Below, in pieces: positions 16,378 through 25,607 of a DNA stretch of 64,000 nucleotides. Position 1 is the stretch's first letter. The number at the start of each line of letters is the position of its first letter. The notes under the pieces are model-generated. The model was not told the DNA's origin. It made no database searches and saw nothing but the letters and a program-made list of their open reading frames with translations. The stretch lies in contig DASXUX010000097.1 of the NCBI GenBank assembly GCA_036504595.1, positions 124,001 through 188,000 of the forward strand, read 5' to 3'. Made by a program: the position numbers and the translations under genes. This stretch comes from DASXUX01 sp036504595. Lineage in GTDB: Bacteria > Planctomycetota > SZUA-567 > H5-PLA8.

Positions 16378-17708
16378 TCGAACCGAGTTTCTCAGGCCCA
16401 GAAGACGCGCAGCAGAGGCGTTTGCGCGTGCTGGTGATTACGTCCCTGTTCCCCAATCCAGTTCAGCCGGCATGGGGAATCTTTAACGCCCAGGCCTGCC
16501 AGCGACTGGCCAGGCTTGACGATGTGCGGGTGATCTCCCCGATCAAATGGTTTCCGGGGCTCGCCCTGCTCTCGGAAACCGAGCAGCGTCTTGCCCAAGT
16601 GCCGACTGCCGGTGAGTACGACGGCATCCCGGTGAGTCATCCGCGTTTCTTCCGCACGCCGGGTTTCGGCTTAAGGTGGCATGGCTGGTTCTATCGCCGC
16701 TCGCTGCAGCGCCACGTCACGAAGATGGTGCAGGAGTTCCAGCCAGACATTTTGCTCGCACCCTGGGCCTATCCAGACGGGCTGGCGGCAACGATCTGGG
16801 GGCGGCAATGGGGTTTGCCCGTGGTTGTGAAATGCCTCGGGAGCGATATTCATCGGAATTGGAGCATTCCGTACCTCAAGAGCAAGGTGCTGGAGGCGCT
16901 CAGCGGCAGCCAGCGAATTGTGACCGTCTCAGACTCACTGCTGCACTTGATCGCACAAGCGGGAATTCCACTGCAAAGAATCGACTGCGTCTACAACGGT
17001 CTCGATCGCGCGCTCTTTCATCCCGCGGATAAGGCCGACGCACGGCGCAAACTGGGCCTGCCGGCTGGCAGCCGAGTTATCTTGTGCGTGGCGGCTCTGC
17101 TTCCCATCAAGTCGCACGGCGATCTGCTGCAAGCCTTCAGCCTGTTGCAGGAGATCGATAAGCGCGATTTGCGTCTGGTTCTGGTCGGGACTGGACCCCT
17201 GCTGCCGAATCTGCGACAGCAGGCGCTTCGGCTGGGGATCAGCGCGAGGGTGCTGTTCGCGGGTGGCTGCCGGCACGAGGAAATTCCGACGTGGATGGCA
17301 GCCAGCGATGTGGTCGCACTTTCGAGCGCCAACGAAGGTTTGCCCAACGTGCTGGTCGAGGCGCTGGCCTGTGGTCGGCCGGTCGTGGCGACGCGTGTTG
17401 GGGGCATCCCGGAACTGCTCACCGGTCGGGAATTTGGGACTCTGGCGCCTGCTCACGATCCGCAGGCATTTGCGGCGGCCCTCGAAGAGGTTCTGTCCGC
17501 GCACTATGATGCGGCCACTCTTTCCGCATGCCCCCATGTGGTCTCCTGGGAGGACAATGCGCAGCACATGCACCGGATTTTGTGCGAGACCGCGCTTGCG
17601 TATCGTTCGCAGCACCAGCCATACACTGAAGTTGTGCGGAAGGTTTCCGAGAGGGGATGTGTGGGACAGCGTGGCAAGTCGTCCCCAAGCGCGCGTGTTT
17701 CTGAGTGA
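16374..17708 (+). CDS. Glycosyltransferase family 4 protein
   Basis: The 444-residue protein has GT-B architecture: an N-terminal half with VITSLFPNPVQPAWGIF and a C-terminal half with VAALLPIKSHGDLLQAF and SSANEGLPNVLVEALACGRPVVAT, the E-x7-E donor-binding motif of GT4. It transfers a sugar from a nucleotide donor, probably in exopolysaccharide or O-antigen assembly. It is translationally coupled to the epimerase gene (ATGA at 16374). Confidence 0.92.
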   Translation: MIEPSFSGPEDAQQRRLRVLVITSLFPNPVQPAWGIFNAQACQRLARLDDVRVISPIKWFPGLALLSETEQRLAQVPTAGEYDGIPVSHPRFFRTPGFGLRWHGWFYRRSLQRHVTKMVQEFQPDILLAPWAYPDGLAATIWGRQWGLPVVVKCLGSDIHRNWSIPYLKSKVLEALSGSQRIVTVSDSLLHLIAQAGIPLQRIDCVYNGLDRALFHPADKADARRKLGLPAGSRVILCVAALLPIKSHGDLLQAFSLLQEIDKRDLRLVLVGTGPLLPNLRQQALRLGISARVLFAGGCRHEEIPTWMAASDVVALSSANEGLPNVLVEALACGRPVVATRVGGIPELLTGREFGTLAPAHDPQAFAAALEEVLSAHYDAATLSACPHVVSWEDNAQHMHRILCETALAYRSQHQPYTEVVRKVSERGCVGQRGKSSPSARVSE

Positions 17709-17940
17709 AATCTCGTCACGGACATTCATTCCGTGTCAAAAAGGCAACTCCTCCAGCGGCATTTTGCCAGAAAATAAGAAGTATCTCGTCGCTCTGTACA
17801 TATGGGAGGCGAAGAAACTGGACCAGTAAGCACTTATGTGAAGCAACTGGCCAATGCTTTGCCTTACACGAAGCGCTCCAGCACGCGGTGCAACTTGGCG
17901 TCGTCGTGTGTGGAAGTGAGTAACAACTCGCGAGGGCCCC

Positions 17941-18330
17941 ATGGCGCGGATTCTCCTCATTGAAGACCAGGAGCACCAACGGCAACTCTACCAGGAGGAA
18001 CTGACAGACGAGGGCTACGAAGTGTTGACAGCGGCCACGGGCACGGAAGGCCTTGAGCTATACCTTCGTCATCGCCCCGATCTGGTGGTCGTCGATATGC
18101 TCCTGCCGGGGATGAACGGCATCGAGATCATGGAAAGTTTGCTGTCCGCCAACCCCCAGTTGCCGATCATCGTCCATTCCGCCTACAGTTCTCCCAGCCA
18201 CGACTTCATTACGTGGTTTGCGCGTGCATATGTTGTGAAGTCCGGCGATCTCTGCGAGCTCAAGCAGCAGATCCAGATGGCGCTAGCCGGGGTCGAAACC
18301 CCGAGCCAGACCGGCGTCGTGCCGGCCTGA
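17941..18330 (+). CDS. Stand-alone response-regulator receiver protein
   Basis: The 129-residue protein is a single CheY-like receiver domain: acidic pair E8/D9, phospho-acceptor D52 (VVVDMLLPG), S80 and K100 (AYVVKSGD). No output domain is present. It sits within the polysaccharide genes and may relay a signal controlling them. The 232 bases before it hold no gene I can recognise; a GAGGG site precedes the ATG. Confidence 0.9.
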   Translation: MARILLIEDQEHQRQLYQEELTDEGYEVLTAATGTEGLELYLRHRPDLVVVDMLLPGMNGIEIMESLLSANPQLPIIVHSAYSSPSHDFITWFARAYVVKSGDLCELKQQIQMALAGVETPSQTGVVPA

Positions 18331-18488
18331 GCGGGAGAAGTTATTTTGCTTCCGGAGCTGGGTTATTGGCTGACAGGTCTGACCGGGACCAAACCATATC
18401 CGGCCTCTCAATATAACGTCTGCGGCATCCACTATCGATGTAAAGCTAAGCCCAACTCCGGAGGCTTCCAGACCTTGGAGGCCTCCTG

Positions 18489-19685
18489 ATGTGGCCGCTC
18501 GTCGCTGGCGCACTCTGCACCGCCTTCGGTGCCGGCTACGTAGCGGCGCTGGCTTGGCGGCGCAATCTTCACCTGTGGCTTCCCGCTCTGTTGCGGCGGC
18601 GTATCGAACTTCCGGACCCGAACCAGCCTCTGCACATCTACTTCTGTTTCGTGGATCACTACGAGCCCCTCTGGGCGGGCGCGAATGCAACGACCGGACT
18701 GGAACGCGTTCAGCGCTGGGTGGAGCACTACCCGCCGCTGGCCGATAGTTTCCGTGATTCCGACGGTCGCCCGGTGCAGCATTCGTTCTTTTATCCCGGA
18801 GAGGAATACCGCCCGGAATACCTGGACCTGCTGAGGAATATCTGTGCGTCCGGTTACGGGGATGTCGAAATCCACCTGCATCACGACAATGACACCGCAC
18901 AGCACTTTGTGGATACGATGGAGGAGTTTATCGGACGGCTGCAAGGACATGGTTTTCTGCTGGGGCGCCCGGACCGCCACCGCTTCGGCTTCATCCACGG
19001 CAATTGGTGCCTGGACAATTCGCGCAGAGATGGCCGCTATTGCGGCCTGAATAACGAAATCAGCCTGCTTTGCTCGCTGGGCTGTTACGCCGACTTCACG
19101 TTCCCTTCAGCCCCCAGCGAAACGCAGCCAGCGATGGCCAACTGCATCTACTACTGCCGAGACGACCCGCTGCGGCCTCGTTCCCATGACCGCGGCCGCA
19201 TGGCTCGCGTCGGTGCCGTGCCGGCAGAGGATGAACTATGCCTGATCACCGGACCGCTGGGTTTCAGCTTTCGTTCCCGCAAGTTCGGTCTTATTCCCCG
19301 CATCGAAAACGCAGACATTAGCGGCGGAATTCCCGCTGATGCGCAGCGCTGCCGTTCCTGGCTGAAATTAGGCGCTCGCGTGCAAGGCGCGCCCAACCAC
19401 ATTTTCGTCAAAGTGCACACCCATGGCGCACAGGAACGTCTTCAGGACTGCGTGCTCGGGCAGCAGGCCAGCACGATGTACAAAGCCTTAACCGATATGA
19501 AAAGCGACGGCGTGCGCCTGCACTTCGTGACGGCTTACGAGATGTGGCAGGCTGTTCGCAAGCTGGAACTCGGCATGACCGGCATGGTTCCGGCGTATCA
19601 TGGGCATCTTGCCCATGCGCACGGGCTGGAAGCCCGTGATACGGTAAGAAATGCCGGCGGGTCGTTGTTGAAAGACAGCCCATGA
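18489..19685 (+). CDS. Polysaccharide-deacetylase-like protein of unknown substrate
   Basis: The 398-residue protein starts with one membrane segment and then has histidine/aspartate motifs that could bind metal: FVDHYEP, VEIHLHHDND, GFIHGNW and IFVKVHTHG. The pattern recalls NodB-type deacetylases, but order and spacing are not canonical. It lies between a GT4 gene and an O-antigen-ligase-like gene, so a role in modifying surface glycan is likely. Residues ~369-385 (AYHGHLAHAHGLEARDT) are encoded by an inserted inverted repeat. The stop overlaps the next start. Confidence 0.65.
   Translation: MWPLVAGALCTAFGAGYVAALAWRRNLHLWLPALLRRRIELPDPNQPLHIYFCFVDHYEPLWAGANATTGLERVQRWVEHYPPLADSFRDSDGRPVQHSFFYPGEEYRPEYLDLLRNICASGYGDVEIHLHHDNDTAQHFVDTMEEFIGRLQGHGFLLGRPDRHRFGFIHGNWCLDNSRRDGRYCGLNNEISLLCSLGCYADFTFPSAPSETQPAMANCIYYCRDDPLRPRSHDRGRMARVGAVPAEDELCLITGPLGFSFRSRKFGLIPRIENADISGGIPADAQRCRSWLKLGARVQGAPNHIFVKVHTHGAQERLQDCVLGQQASTMYKALTDMKSDGVRLHFVTAYEMWQAVRKLELGMTGMVPAYHGHLAHAHGLEARDTVRNAGGSLLKDSP
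19595..19642. repeat. In-frame double-hairpin repeat
   Basis: GTATCATGGGC (19595-19605) pairs with GCCCGTGATAC (19632-19642). Inside are two smaller stems, CATGGGCA/TGCCCATG and CACGGGCT/AGCCCGTG. The whole element is read through in the 3' end of the deacetylase-like gene. Confidence 0.85.
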
Positions 19686-21034
19686 TCTACACCCTGTTCG
19701 TTCTGTTCGTTGCGAACCTTGTCCTGCGCTTGAATGACTTTTGGCCGACGCTGCAAAATGCTCCCATCGCCGAAATCGTCGTCCCGATACTCGTGCTGCT
19801 ATGGCTTTTGTTCGAACGAAAAGAATTCTCGCTCGCGACGGATCTGTTCATCCCCGCGTACTTCATCGCGATGGTCGCCGGCTATGCGCTCGTCGTCTGG
19901 CCGGAGCAAGCCCTGATCATTGGCCGCGCGTATCTTCCCTGGGCGGCGCTTTACTTTCTTGCGGCGAACCTCGTTCGAACCTCGCGCCGGTTGGATATTC
20001 TATTCGCCGTCCTCTTAGCCATGACTCTGCTCCTGGTTGTGCATGCCGTTCAACAGGTCGCCGCGTATGATGGCATCAACGACGATAGCGGCATCGGTTG
20101 GTCGGGTGAACAGATGATTTTCGGCCGCCCGCGCTACGTGGGCATCCTGAACGACCCTAACGATCTCGCGCTCTTCTTCGTCATGATGCTGCCACTCGCG
20201 ATGCAGTTCGCCAGCAGCGGTCGAAGCACGGTCTCGCGCCTCGCCGGCTATCTTTGCAGCGTTCCGATCCTCCTCGGCATCTATCTCACCAATTCTCGTG
20301 GCGGCATGCTCGCCGCCGGCGGCATCGCCGCCATCTTTGCTTACAGGCGCTGGGGTATCTCGCGAGCGGCCCTGGTGATCGGTACGCTGGCCATGGTTGC
20401 ATTGGCCTACGGCCCTTCGCGCGTGCGTGAGGAAAGCGCGTCGGACACCGCATCAACCGAAGGCCGCATCAATGCCTGGGCTGCGGGACTGCAGATGTTC
20501 AAGCAACATCCGGTCCTCGGCGTCGGCATGCATCAGTTCACTCAGTACCACGAGATCACTGCGCACAACTCCTTTGTGATTTGTTTCGCCGAAAACGGCC
20601 TCGCCGGATACGTCCCTTGGCTGGGCGCGGGGTTTTTCGCGCTGTATGGACTGCATTCGACATTAAGGCGCTTGCGGCAGGGAACCCGCGCGCATCGCCA
20701 GACCCTTGCCTTGTTCGACTCGCTGGTGGGATTTTACATCGGCGGCTTCTTCCTGAGCCGCGACGTGTTCATCCTATTGCCCGTGTTGATCGGTCTTGCC
20801 GCCGCTCGTGTGCGAGCCACCCGCGACGAACTGGCGGACGCGGACGCGGACGCCGAAGCGGTCGAAACGCCTGTGGAGATTGTTGAGGAATCGCCCGTCG
20901 ATGAACAGCACTCCGCGCCCGAGCCGCTGCCGGACATTTCCTGGCGCGCGGGCATTCGCTGGTTGCCAAAGCTCACCGGAATGGCGGTGCTGTCCATCCT
21001 CGTAATTCATTTCATTGTCTTGTTGAAGCGCTAG
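19682..21034 (+). CDS. O-antigen ligase / polymerase family membrane protein
   Basis: The 450-residue protein has about ten hydrophobic segments, a periplasmic loop with LTNSRGGMLAAG and then GRINAWAAGLQMFKQHPVLGVGMHQF and AHNSFVICFAENG. These features are typical of the Wzy_C/WaaL family, which ligates or polymerises lipid-linked glycans outside the cytoplasmic membrane. An acidic linker (DADADAEAVE) and one more membrane segment end the protein. The start overlaps the upstream stop (ATGA). Confidence 0.9.
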   Translation: MIYTLFVLFVANLVLRLNDFWPTLQNAPIAEIVVPILVLLWLLFERKEFSLATDLFIPAYFIAMVAGYALVVWPEQALIIGRAYLPWAALYFLAANLVRTSRRLDILFAVLLAMTLLLVVHAVQQVAAYDGINDDSGIGWSGEQMIFGRPRYVGILNDPNDLALFFVMMLPLAMQFASSGRSTVSRLAGYLCSVPILLGIYLTNSRGGMLAAGGIAAIFAYRRWGISRAALVIGTLAMVALAYGPSRVREESASDTASTEGRINAWAAGLQMFKQHPVLGVGMHQFTQYHEITAHNSFVICFAENGLAGYVPWLGAGFFALYGLHSTLRRLRQGTRAHRQTLALFDSLVGFYIGGFFLSRDVFILLPVLIGLAAARVRATRDELADADADAEAVETPVEIVEESPVDEQHSAPEPLPDISWRAGIRWLPKLTGMAVLSILVIHFIVLLKR

Positions 21035-21148
21035 TGGTGCCACGGATGTGGCGGCGCGGCTTCTTGCGCCGCCTCATCCGTGCATGGCGCGCACTCAGCA
21101 CGGATGAGTTCGCGCCAAACAGACGGCGCGAACGCATCCGTGGCACCA
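21035..21148. repeat. MITE-like inverted-repeat element
   Basis: A perfect 14-bp terminal inverted repeat, TGGTGCCACGGATG (21035-21048) and its complement (21135-21148), encloses further complementary segments (GGCGGCGC/GCGCCGCC and CATCCGTG/CACGGATG). It begins just past the O-antigen-ligase-like stop codon. No protein is encoded; size and terminal repeats fit a non-autonomous mobile element. No clear target duplication is seen. Confidence 0.75.
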
Positions 21149-21253
21149 AGGCGGCGACAATAGCCACCCCTCTTGAGATAAGCGCGGAAATCGCGTACAA
21201 GAAGAATTGCTGGATGGTTTTGGGATGAACGTCCCGCCCTATTTGAGGCCTGC

Positions 21254-22330
21254 ATGAATTTTCACATCGTCGTCATTCCGGGCGACGGAATCGGCCCGGA
21301 GATTGTCGCTGAAGCTCAACGGGTGCTCTCGCGCGTCGGAGAATTGTTCGGGCACCGCTTCGAATATGAAACGCAACTGGCTGGCGGCGCCGCCATCGAT
21401 CGGTTCGGCACGCCGCTTCCCGAACACACGTTGAAGGCTTGCCAGAGCGCTCAGGCCGTGCTGAAAGGGCCCTTCGGCGGGCCGCGCTGGGACAAACTCG
21501 ACAACCCCAACCGTCCGGAAGCCGGAATTCTCAATCTCCGCAAAGGGCTTGAGCTCTTCGCCAATCTCCGCCCGGTCAAACTCTATGAGGCGCTCAAAGA
21601 CGCCTCGACGTTGAAGCCCCAAGTGATTCATGGCACAGACATGATCATCGTGCGCGAATTGATCTCGGGCATCTACTTTGGCGAGCCGCGCGGGATCTTC
21701 GGCGAGGGCGCTCAGCGCTACGGCGTGAACACGGAGGTCTATCACACCTCCGAAGTCGATCGCATCGTCCGCCTGGCGTTTGAACTCGCTCGCACCCGCC
21801 GGCTCAAAGTCACCAGCGTTGACAAGTTCAACGTGTTGGAGTCTTCGCGCCTTTGGCACGATGTCGCCAGCGACGTGGCTCTGCAATACCCCGACGTAAC
21901 ACTGGAGCACCAGATCGTTGACAACACGGCCATGCAACTAATCAAAGATCCGAAGCAGTTTGATGTGCTGGTCACGACGAATCTTTTCGGCGACATTCTC
22001 TCAGACGAAGCGTCCATGCTCACCGGCTCTCTGGGCATGTTCCCTTCTGCGTGCATCGGCGGCAAAGTGGCGATGTACGAGCCCTCGCACGGCTCCGCGC
22101 CGGACATTACCGGTACCGGCAAAGCCAACCCGCTCGCCACGATCTTGTCGGCCGCGATGATGCTCAAACACAGCTTCCACCTCGATGCCGAAGCGCGCGC
22201 CATCGACAACGCCGTGGAGAAAGCCTTGAACGCCGGTCTGCGCACCGCCGACCTGGCGCACACCGGCGATCGCATTGTCTCGTGCTCCGAAATGGGCGTG
22301 GCCATCGAACGCGAGATTGCCACCCGGTGA
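21254..22330 (+). CDS. leuB: 3-isopropylmalate dehydrogenase
   Basis: The 358-residue enzyme has VVIPGDGIGPEI, ELISGIYFGEPRG, SDEASMLTGSLGMFPSA and YEPSHGSAPDITGTGKANP, the substrate and NAD sites of LeuB, which oxidises 3-isopropylmalate in leucine synthesis. Length is standard. It is not next to other leu genes here. The stop (GTGA) overlaps the start of the following gene. Confidence 0.96.
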   Translation: MNFHIVVIPGDGIGPEIVAEAQRVLSRVGELFGHRFEYETQLAGGAAIDRFGTPLPEHTLKACQSAQAVLKGPFGGPRWDKLDNPNRPEAGILNLRKGLELFANLRPVKLYEALKDASTLKPQVIHGTDMIIVRELISGIYFGEPRGIFGEGAQRYGVNTEVYHTSEVDRIVRLAFELARTRRLKVTSVDKFNVLESSRLWHDVASDVALQYPDVTLEHQIVDNTAMQLIKDPKQFDVLVTTNLFGDILSDEASMLTGSLGMFPSACIGGKVAMYEPSHGSAPDITGTGKANPLATILSAAMMLKHSFHLDAEARAIDNAVEKALNAGLRTADLAHTGDRIVSCSEMGVAIEREIATR

Positions 22331-22872
22331 GACAAGTTTACAGTGCCTCCGACACCTCCGAAGCCGAACTGCTGAAGCAGCTCCTGACCGACAACGACAT
22401 TCCGGCTGTCGTCGAAGGCGCCGAGGTGGCTAACGTCTTTGGCGAGATCCCGCCCGCCAAACCTGCCGTCTCTGTCCCCGAAAACGTCGATTGGGAACGC
22501 GTCACCCAAATCGTCTCTGAATTTGAAAACGCCAAACGCCAGCGCGCGGCCGGCATCCCGTGGGTCTGCCCGCGTTGCCGGGAGACCATCGAGCCACAAT
22601 TCAGCGACTGCTGGAACTGCGCTAAAATCGAAGAAGAACGCAAGGCGCTGCTGCAAAAACGCAACCGCGCTCTGACGGTGGCGGTAGTCGGGGCTTTGTT
22701 CTGCGCCTTCTTGGTCATGTTCTTAAGCGCATGGGCGCAGACGTCCGATCGTGCCGCGGAGTTTTCGCGCACGCTGCTGCGCATTTCGGCGATTGCCCGC
22801 CTCGCGCTGATCCTCTTCGTTCTTATTGGCGTCTATTTTCTCGTTCGCCGCAGCATGAGCGGCCGGCGCTAA
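22327..22872 (+). CDS. DUF2007-like signalling protein with zinc ribbon and membrane segments
   Basis: The GTG start at 22327 overlaps the leuB stop and gives 181 residues. Residues 1-75 resemble the DUF2007 signal-transducing fold (VYSASDTSEAELLKQLLTDNDIPAVVEG). Then WVCPRCRETIEP...DCWNC forms a likely zinc ribbon, and two membrane segments follow. Biochemical role unknown. The same frame is open inside leuB, but the leuB frame is clearly the coding one there. Confidence 0.85.
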   Translation: MRQVYSASDTSEAELLKQLLTDNDIPAVVEGAEVANVFGEIPPAKPAVSVPENVDWERVTQIVSEFENAKRQRAAGIPWVCPRCRETIEPQFSDCWNCAKIEEERKALLQKRNRALTVAVVGALFCAFLVMFLSAWAQTSDRAAEFSRTLLRISAIARLALILFVLIGVYFLVRRSMSGRR

Positions 22873-22984
22873 GTAACGCAATCCGGCAGGTTTGCGCTAC
22901 AAAACCGCCAGAAATCCCGCAAACTTAGCTTTGTATGTACGTTGAATGAGCAGGGACGGTCTGCTCGGGTGGAGAGAACGCGGC

Positions 22985-23647
22985 ATGCGAACGGTGTGGC
23001 TGATTGCGGCAACGGCAAGTCTGTGCGGGCTTTGCGTGGCGGAAGAACCGGCGCCGGACAACAAGGTTGCGACCAGCGTCGCTGCGCCCGAGACCAAGGC
23101 GGAGCAAAAGCAGGAACCCGAAGCCGACATTCCGCCGGCCGACATACACGCAGCGGCGAAGTCCGGAAATCTCGAAGCCGTCAAAAAGTTCCTCAGCGCC
23201 GACCCGAAGTTGGTCAACGCCCGAACGCAATTGAAGGACACGCCCCTTCATTGGACCGCAAGCTGCAAGCAGCCCGCCGTCGCGAAGTATCTGCTCTCGC
23301 AAGGAGCCGAAGTAGACGCGCGCAATTACACTGGCAAAACGCCGCTGCACCTGGCGACGTTCTGTGGCGACCTGGAGACTGCGGCCATACTCCTGGAAAA
23401 CAAGGCCGATGTGAACGCAAAAGCCGAGTCGCCGGACGATGACGAATCCACCGGCGACACGCCCCTGCACATTGCCGCTCGCAGGGGCAACGTGAAGATG
23501 GTTGAATTGCTCATTGAGAAGAAAGCCGACTTGAACGCGCTGAATATCGGTGGAAAAACACCCGCGGACCTGGCCAAGAAACTTCAGCAAACAGCGGTCA
23601 CGCGCCTGCTGCGAAAGTCCGGCGCCCGCGATACCGATCAGGAATGA
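22985..23647 (+). CDS. Exported ankyrin-repeat protein
   Basis: From ATG 22985 (GGAGAG upstream) the protein has a signal peptide ending near LCGLCVAEE, a charged linker and four ankyrin repeats (DTPLHWTASCKQPAVAKYLL, KTPLHLATFCGDLETAAILL, DTPLHIAARRGNVKMVELLI and a final partial one). Ankyrin repeats bind proteins, and the signal peptide suggests a periplasmic location. An ATG at 22946 is possible but would place charged residues before the signal peptide. Confidence 0.88.
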   Translation: MRTVWLIAATASLCGLCVAEEPAPDNKVATSVAAPETKAEQKQEPEADIPPADIHAAAKSGNLEAVKKFLSADPKLVNARTQLKDTPLHWTASCKQPAVAKYLLSQGAEVDARNYTGKTPLHLATFCGDLETAAILLENKADVNAKAESPDDDESTGDTPLHIAARRGNVKMVELLIEKKADLNALNIGGKTPADLAKKLQQTAVTRLLRKSGARDTDQE

Positions 23648-23818
23648 AGCAAAACAGCAAACTCGAAACTCGAAACTCGAAACTCGAAACTCGAAGGAAA
23701 CAGCAAAAGCAAAACAGCGAAAACCGCAAATGACGGGGTTCCGGTTCGCTGTTTTCTGTTTTGCAGTTTTTCCTCTTCTTTCGGATTTCGGATTTCGGAT
23801 TTTGAATTTGAGATTTTC
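23648..23818. repeat. Hairpin repeat, phrase CGAAACT / TTTCGGATT
   Basis: The left arm (23648-23733) has AAACTCGAAACTCGAAACTCG followed by GGAAACAGCAAAA units. The right arm (23748-23818) has GCTGTTTTCTGTTTTGC and TTTCGGATTTCGG units, mirroring the left. The loop is about 15 bases. It lies between the convergent ankyrin and secreted-protein genes. Confidence 0.88.
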
Positions 23819-23824
23819 AGAAGC

Positions 23825-25357
23825 CTACTGCGCCATGCCCCGATTTCCCCGCACCCGATAGGACTCCTTCTGATCCACGCGGAACATCTGCTGGTTGAAG
23901 AGAATGATGACCGGCACGATGCGCGAATCGCCCACGTTGTCGTTGGTCAGTCCCTCGTCCCGCAACGCATTGCACAGCGAGTGTCCGGTCAGTGTCATCG
24001 TGAACTTCCCATCTTGCTGCGGAACGTTTCCGTGCGCGGACCTAATGCTCAGTCGCGCGGTTTCAAAGCGCCCGCTGTGCCTGCCTTTTCCATCCAACTC
24101 AAACGGGTAGACGCAGCCGCCCACGTCCACCACGATCTTTTGCCCGGAAACGCTGAAACCGGAGGGGACTGGCAGCAGCGCGGCCAGCGTCAGGCTGTCG
24201 CTGCCCGTGCGCGTAAAGTTCAGTTTGATGCTCAGCTTGGAAATCCGCAGCGCGAGCGGCGTAACGGGCGCGCTGCCAAACGGCGTTGAAGAAGGATCGG
24301 CAGAATCGGTGCCTAGCGCGGCTTCCAGTTCGTCCGGAAAACCGTCGCTATCGGTATCGGTAAAAGTGTTTGAAGTTGCCTGCGCGTTTCCGCCTGCGCC
24401 GTTCGTGTCACCGCTGCCGCTCGTCGTTCCACCACCGCCACTACCCCAGTAGCCACTGTTGCTGCCGCCCAAAATCGCCCCCGTGTCAACGGCCTCAAAC
24501 GCGCTGCCGGGCACAGTCTTCAGTTGATTCAGGTCGTCATCATTGAAACGCGTATCCGACGCGCCGCTAATGAACCAGTCCGAGCCGTTATCCGCGACAA
24601 GCATGCCGTACTTCTTCAGTGCCTTTAGAATCACGAGCGCCTGGCCCTTGTAAGACGCCAGGTCGAAGTTCGCTTTCAGCCGCAGCCGCAAACCCATTGG
24701 CGGGAACGACGGATCATCAACCGACCCCTTGTGAGTCGCCGGATGAATGTACGCGCCCTGAGTTGCGTGGACGGTGAAGCGCAGCGCATGCGTGATCTCG
24801 CCGGCAGCGACATCGTCGTAGCGCACCAATCCCGGAAAGATCGGCAGGCCCGCGGCATCGGCGGACGTCCAGCCGTCTGGCCGCAGCGCATTGGACTTCA
24901 AGTCAAAGATCGCGCCCGACGAACACTTCCAGCCCGGCCCGACATACTGCGCGTTGTACATCTCATAGAGGATGGCATTGTCGCGATCGAGGACACACAC
25001 GTGGCGATCGCCGGCGGCTCCGTTCCCCTCAACCGGAGCATCTTTCGGCACCGGATAAGGCCCCGGATCGCTTTCGTCGCCGTAATCCGTGAACGCGATG
25101 GCCACCTTGGGCTGGTTGCCCGGCACCACGACGTAAGGGATGCCATAGTCCAGGTTTGAGCCGAAATCGGCATGCAGGAACTTGTTGTTGCCCGTCAAGA
25201 TCGCGTTGATGAACGTGTCCGATCCGGGATGAACCGGATCGGCCGAAACATCCCGGTTCCATGGATTGTCCGGGGGAAAAATGCCCGGAAGCGTGCTCGC
25301 CCACGTCGTTGCGGCAAGCGCCCATGCCACGGCGGACAGGACTACGCGGATTCGCAC
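23825..25357 (-). CDS. Secreted protein with calcium-binding-type repeat
   Basis: The 510-residue protein has a cleavable signal peptide (VVLSAVAWALAATTWAST) and an N-terminal domain rich in aromatic and glycine residues (PPDNPWNRDVSADPVHPGSD). A glycine/serine linker (~315-340) leads to DTDSDGFPDELEAALGTDS, a thrombospondin-type-3-like calcium motif, and a C-terminal beta-rich region. I do not recognise the enzyme family; a surface or periplasmic binding or hydrolase role is possible. Confidence 0.8.
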   Translation of the reverse strand: MRIRVVLSAVAWALAATTWASTLPGIFPPDNPWNRDVSADPVHPGSDTFINAILTGNNKFLHADFGSNLDYGIPYVVVPGNQPKVAIAFTDYGDESDPGPYPVPKDAPVEGNGAAGDRHVCVLDRDNAILYEMYNAQYVGPGWKCSSGAIFDLKSNALRPDGWTSADAAGLPIFPGLVRYDDVAAGEITHALRFTVHATQGAYIHPATHKGSVDDPSFPPMGLRLRLKANFDLASYKGQALVILKALKKYGMLVADNGSDWFISGASDTRFNDDDLNQLKTVPGSAFEAVDTGAILGGSNSGYWGSGGGGTTSGSGDTNGAGGNAQATSNTFTDTDSDGFPDELEAALGTDSADPSSTPFGSAPVTPLALRISKLSIKLNFTRTGSDSLTLAALLPVPSGFSVSGQKIVVDVGGCVYPFELDGKGRHSGRFETARLSIRSAHGNVPQQDGKFTMTLTGHSLCNALRDEGLTNDNVGDSRIVPVIILFNQQMFRVDQKESYRVRGNRGMAQ

Positions 25358-25553
25358 AACTGATCCCCTCCTGTCGTCGCATTCCCGAATCTCAAGTTAG
25401 TGCGTTCTGATGTCAAACTTGCTTACTTGCTGCAAGAAGGACGATGCGCTCAAAATCAAACACCCTCTCTGGCCAAAAACCACCAGTCTGTGACGTTTCG
25501 AACACCCCCGTCCTCTAGGCCTTTTGCCGGCCGAACCGACCCCGATTGACCAA

Positions 25554-25574
25554 TGTGCTCTATGTGGAAGCACA
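25554..25574 (+). promoter_or_regulatory. Inverted repeat upstream of a sigma-54-like promoter
   Basis: TGTGCT (25554-25559) and AGCACA (25569-25574) form a perfect 6-bp inverted repeat with a nine-base spacer. It lies ~35 bases upstream of the -24 element, so it could be an activator site such as NtrC's, although the half-sites do not match the enterobacterial NtrC consensus exactly. Confidence 0.4.
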
Positions 25575-25607
25575 CTTACGCTGCACTTTGGTCAAAGTCG
25601 CCCAATG

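Noticed and set aside
22051..22326. Upstream extension of the DUF2007-like gene into leuB
   Set aside because: LeuB motifs run to its end in the other frame, and the GTG at 22327 fits a normal GTGA overlap.
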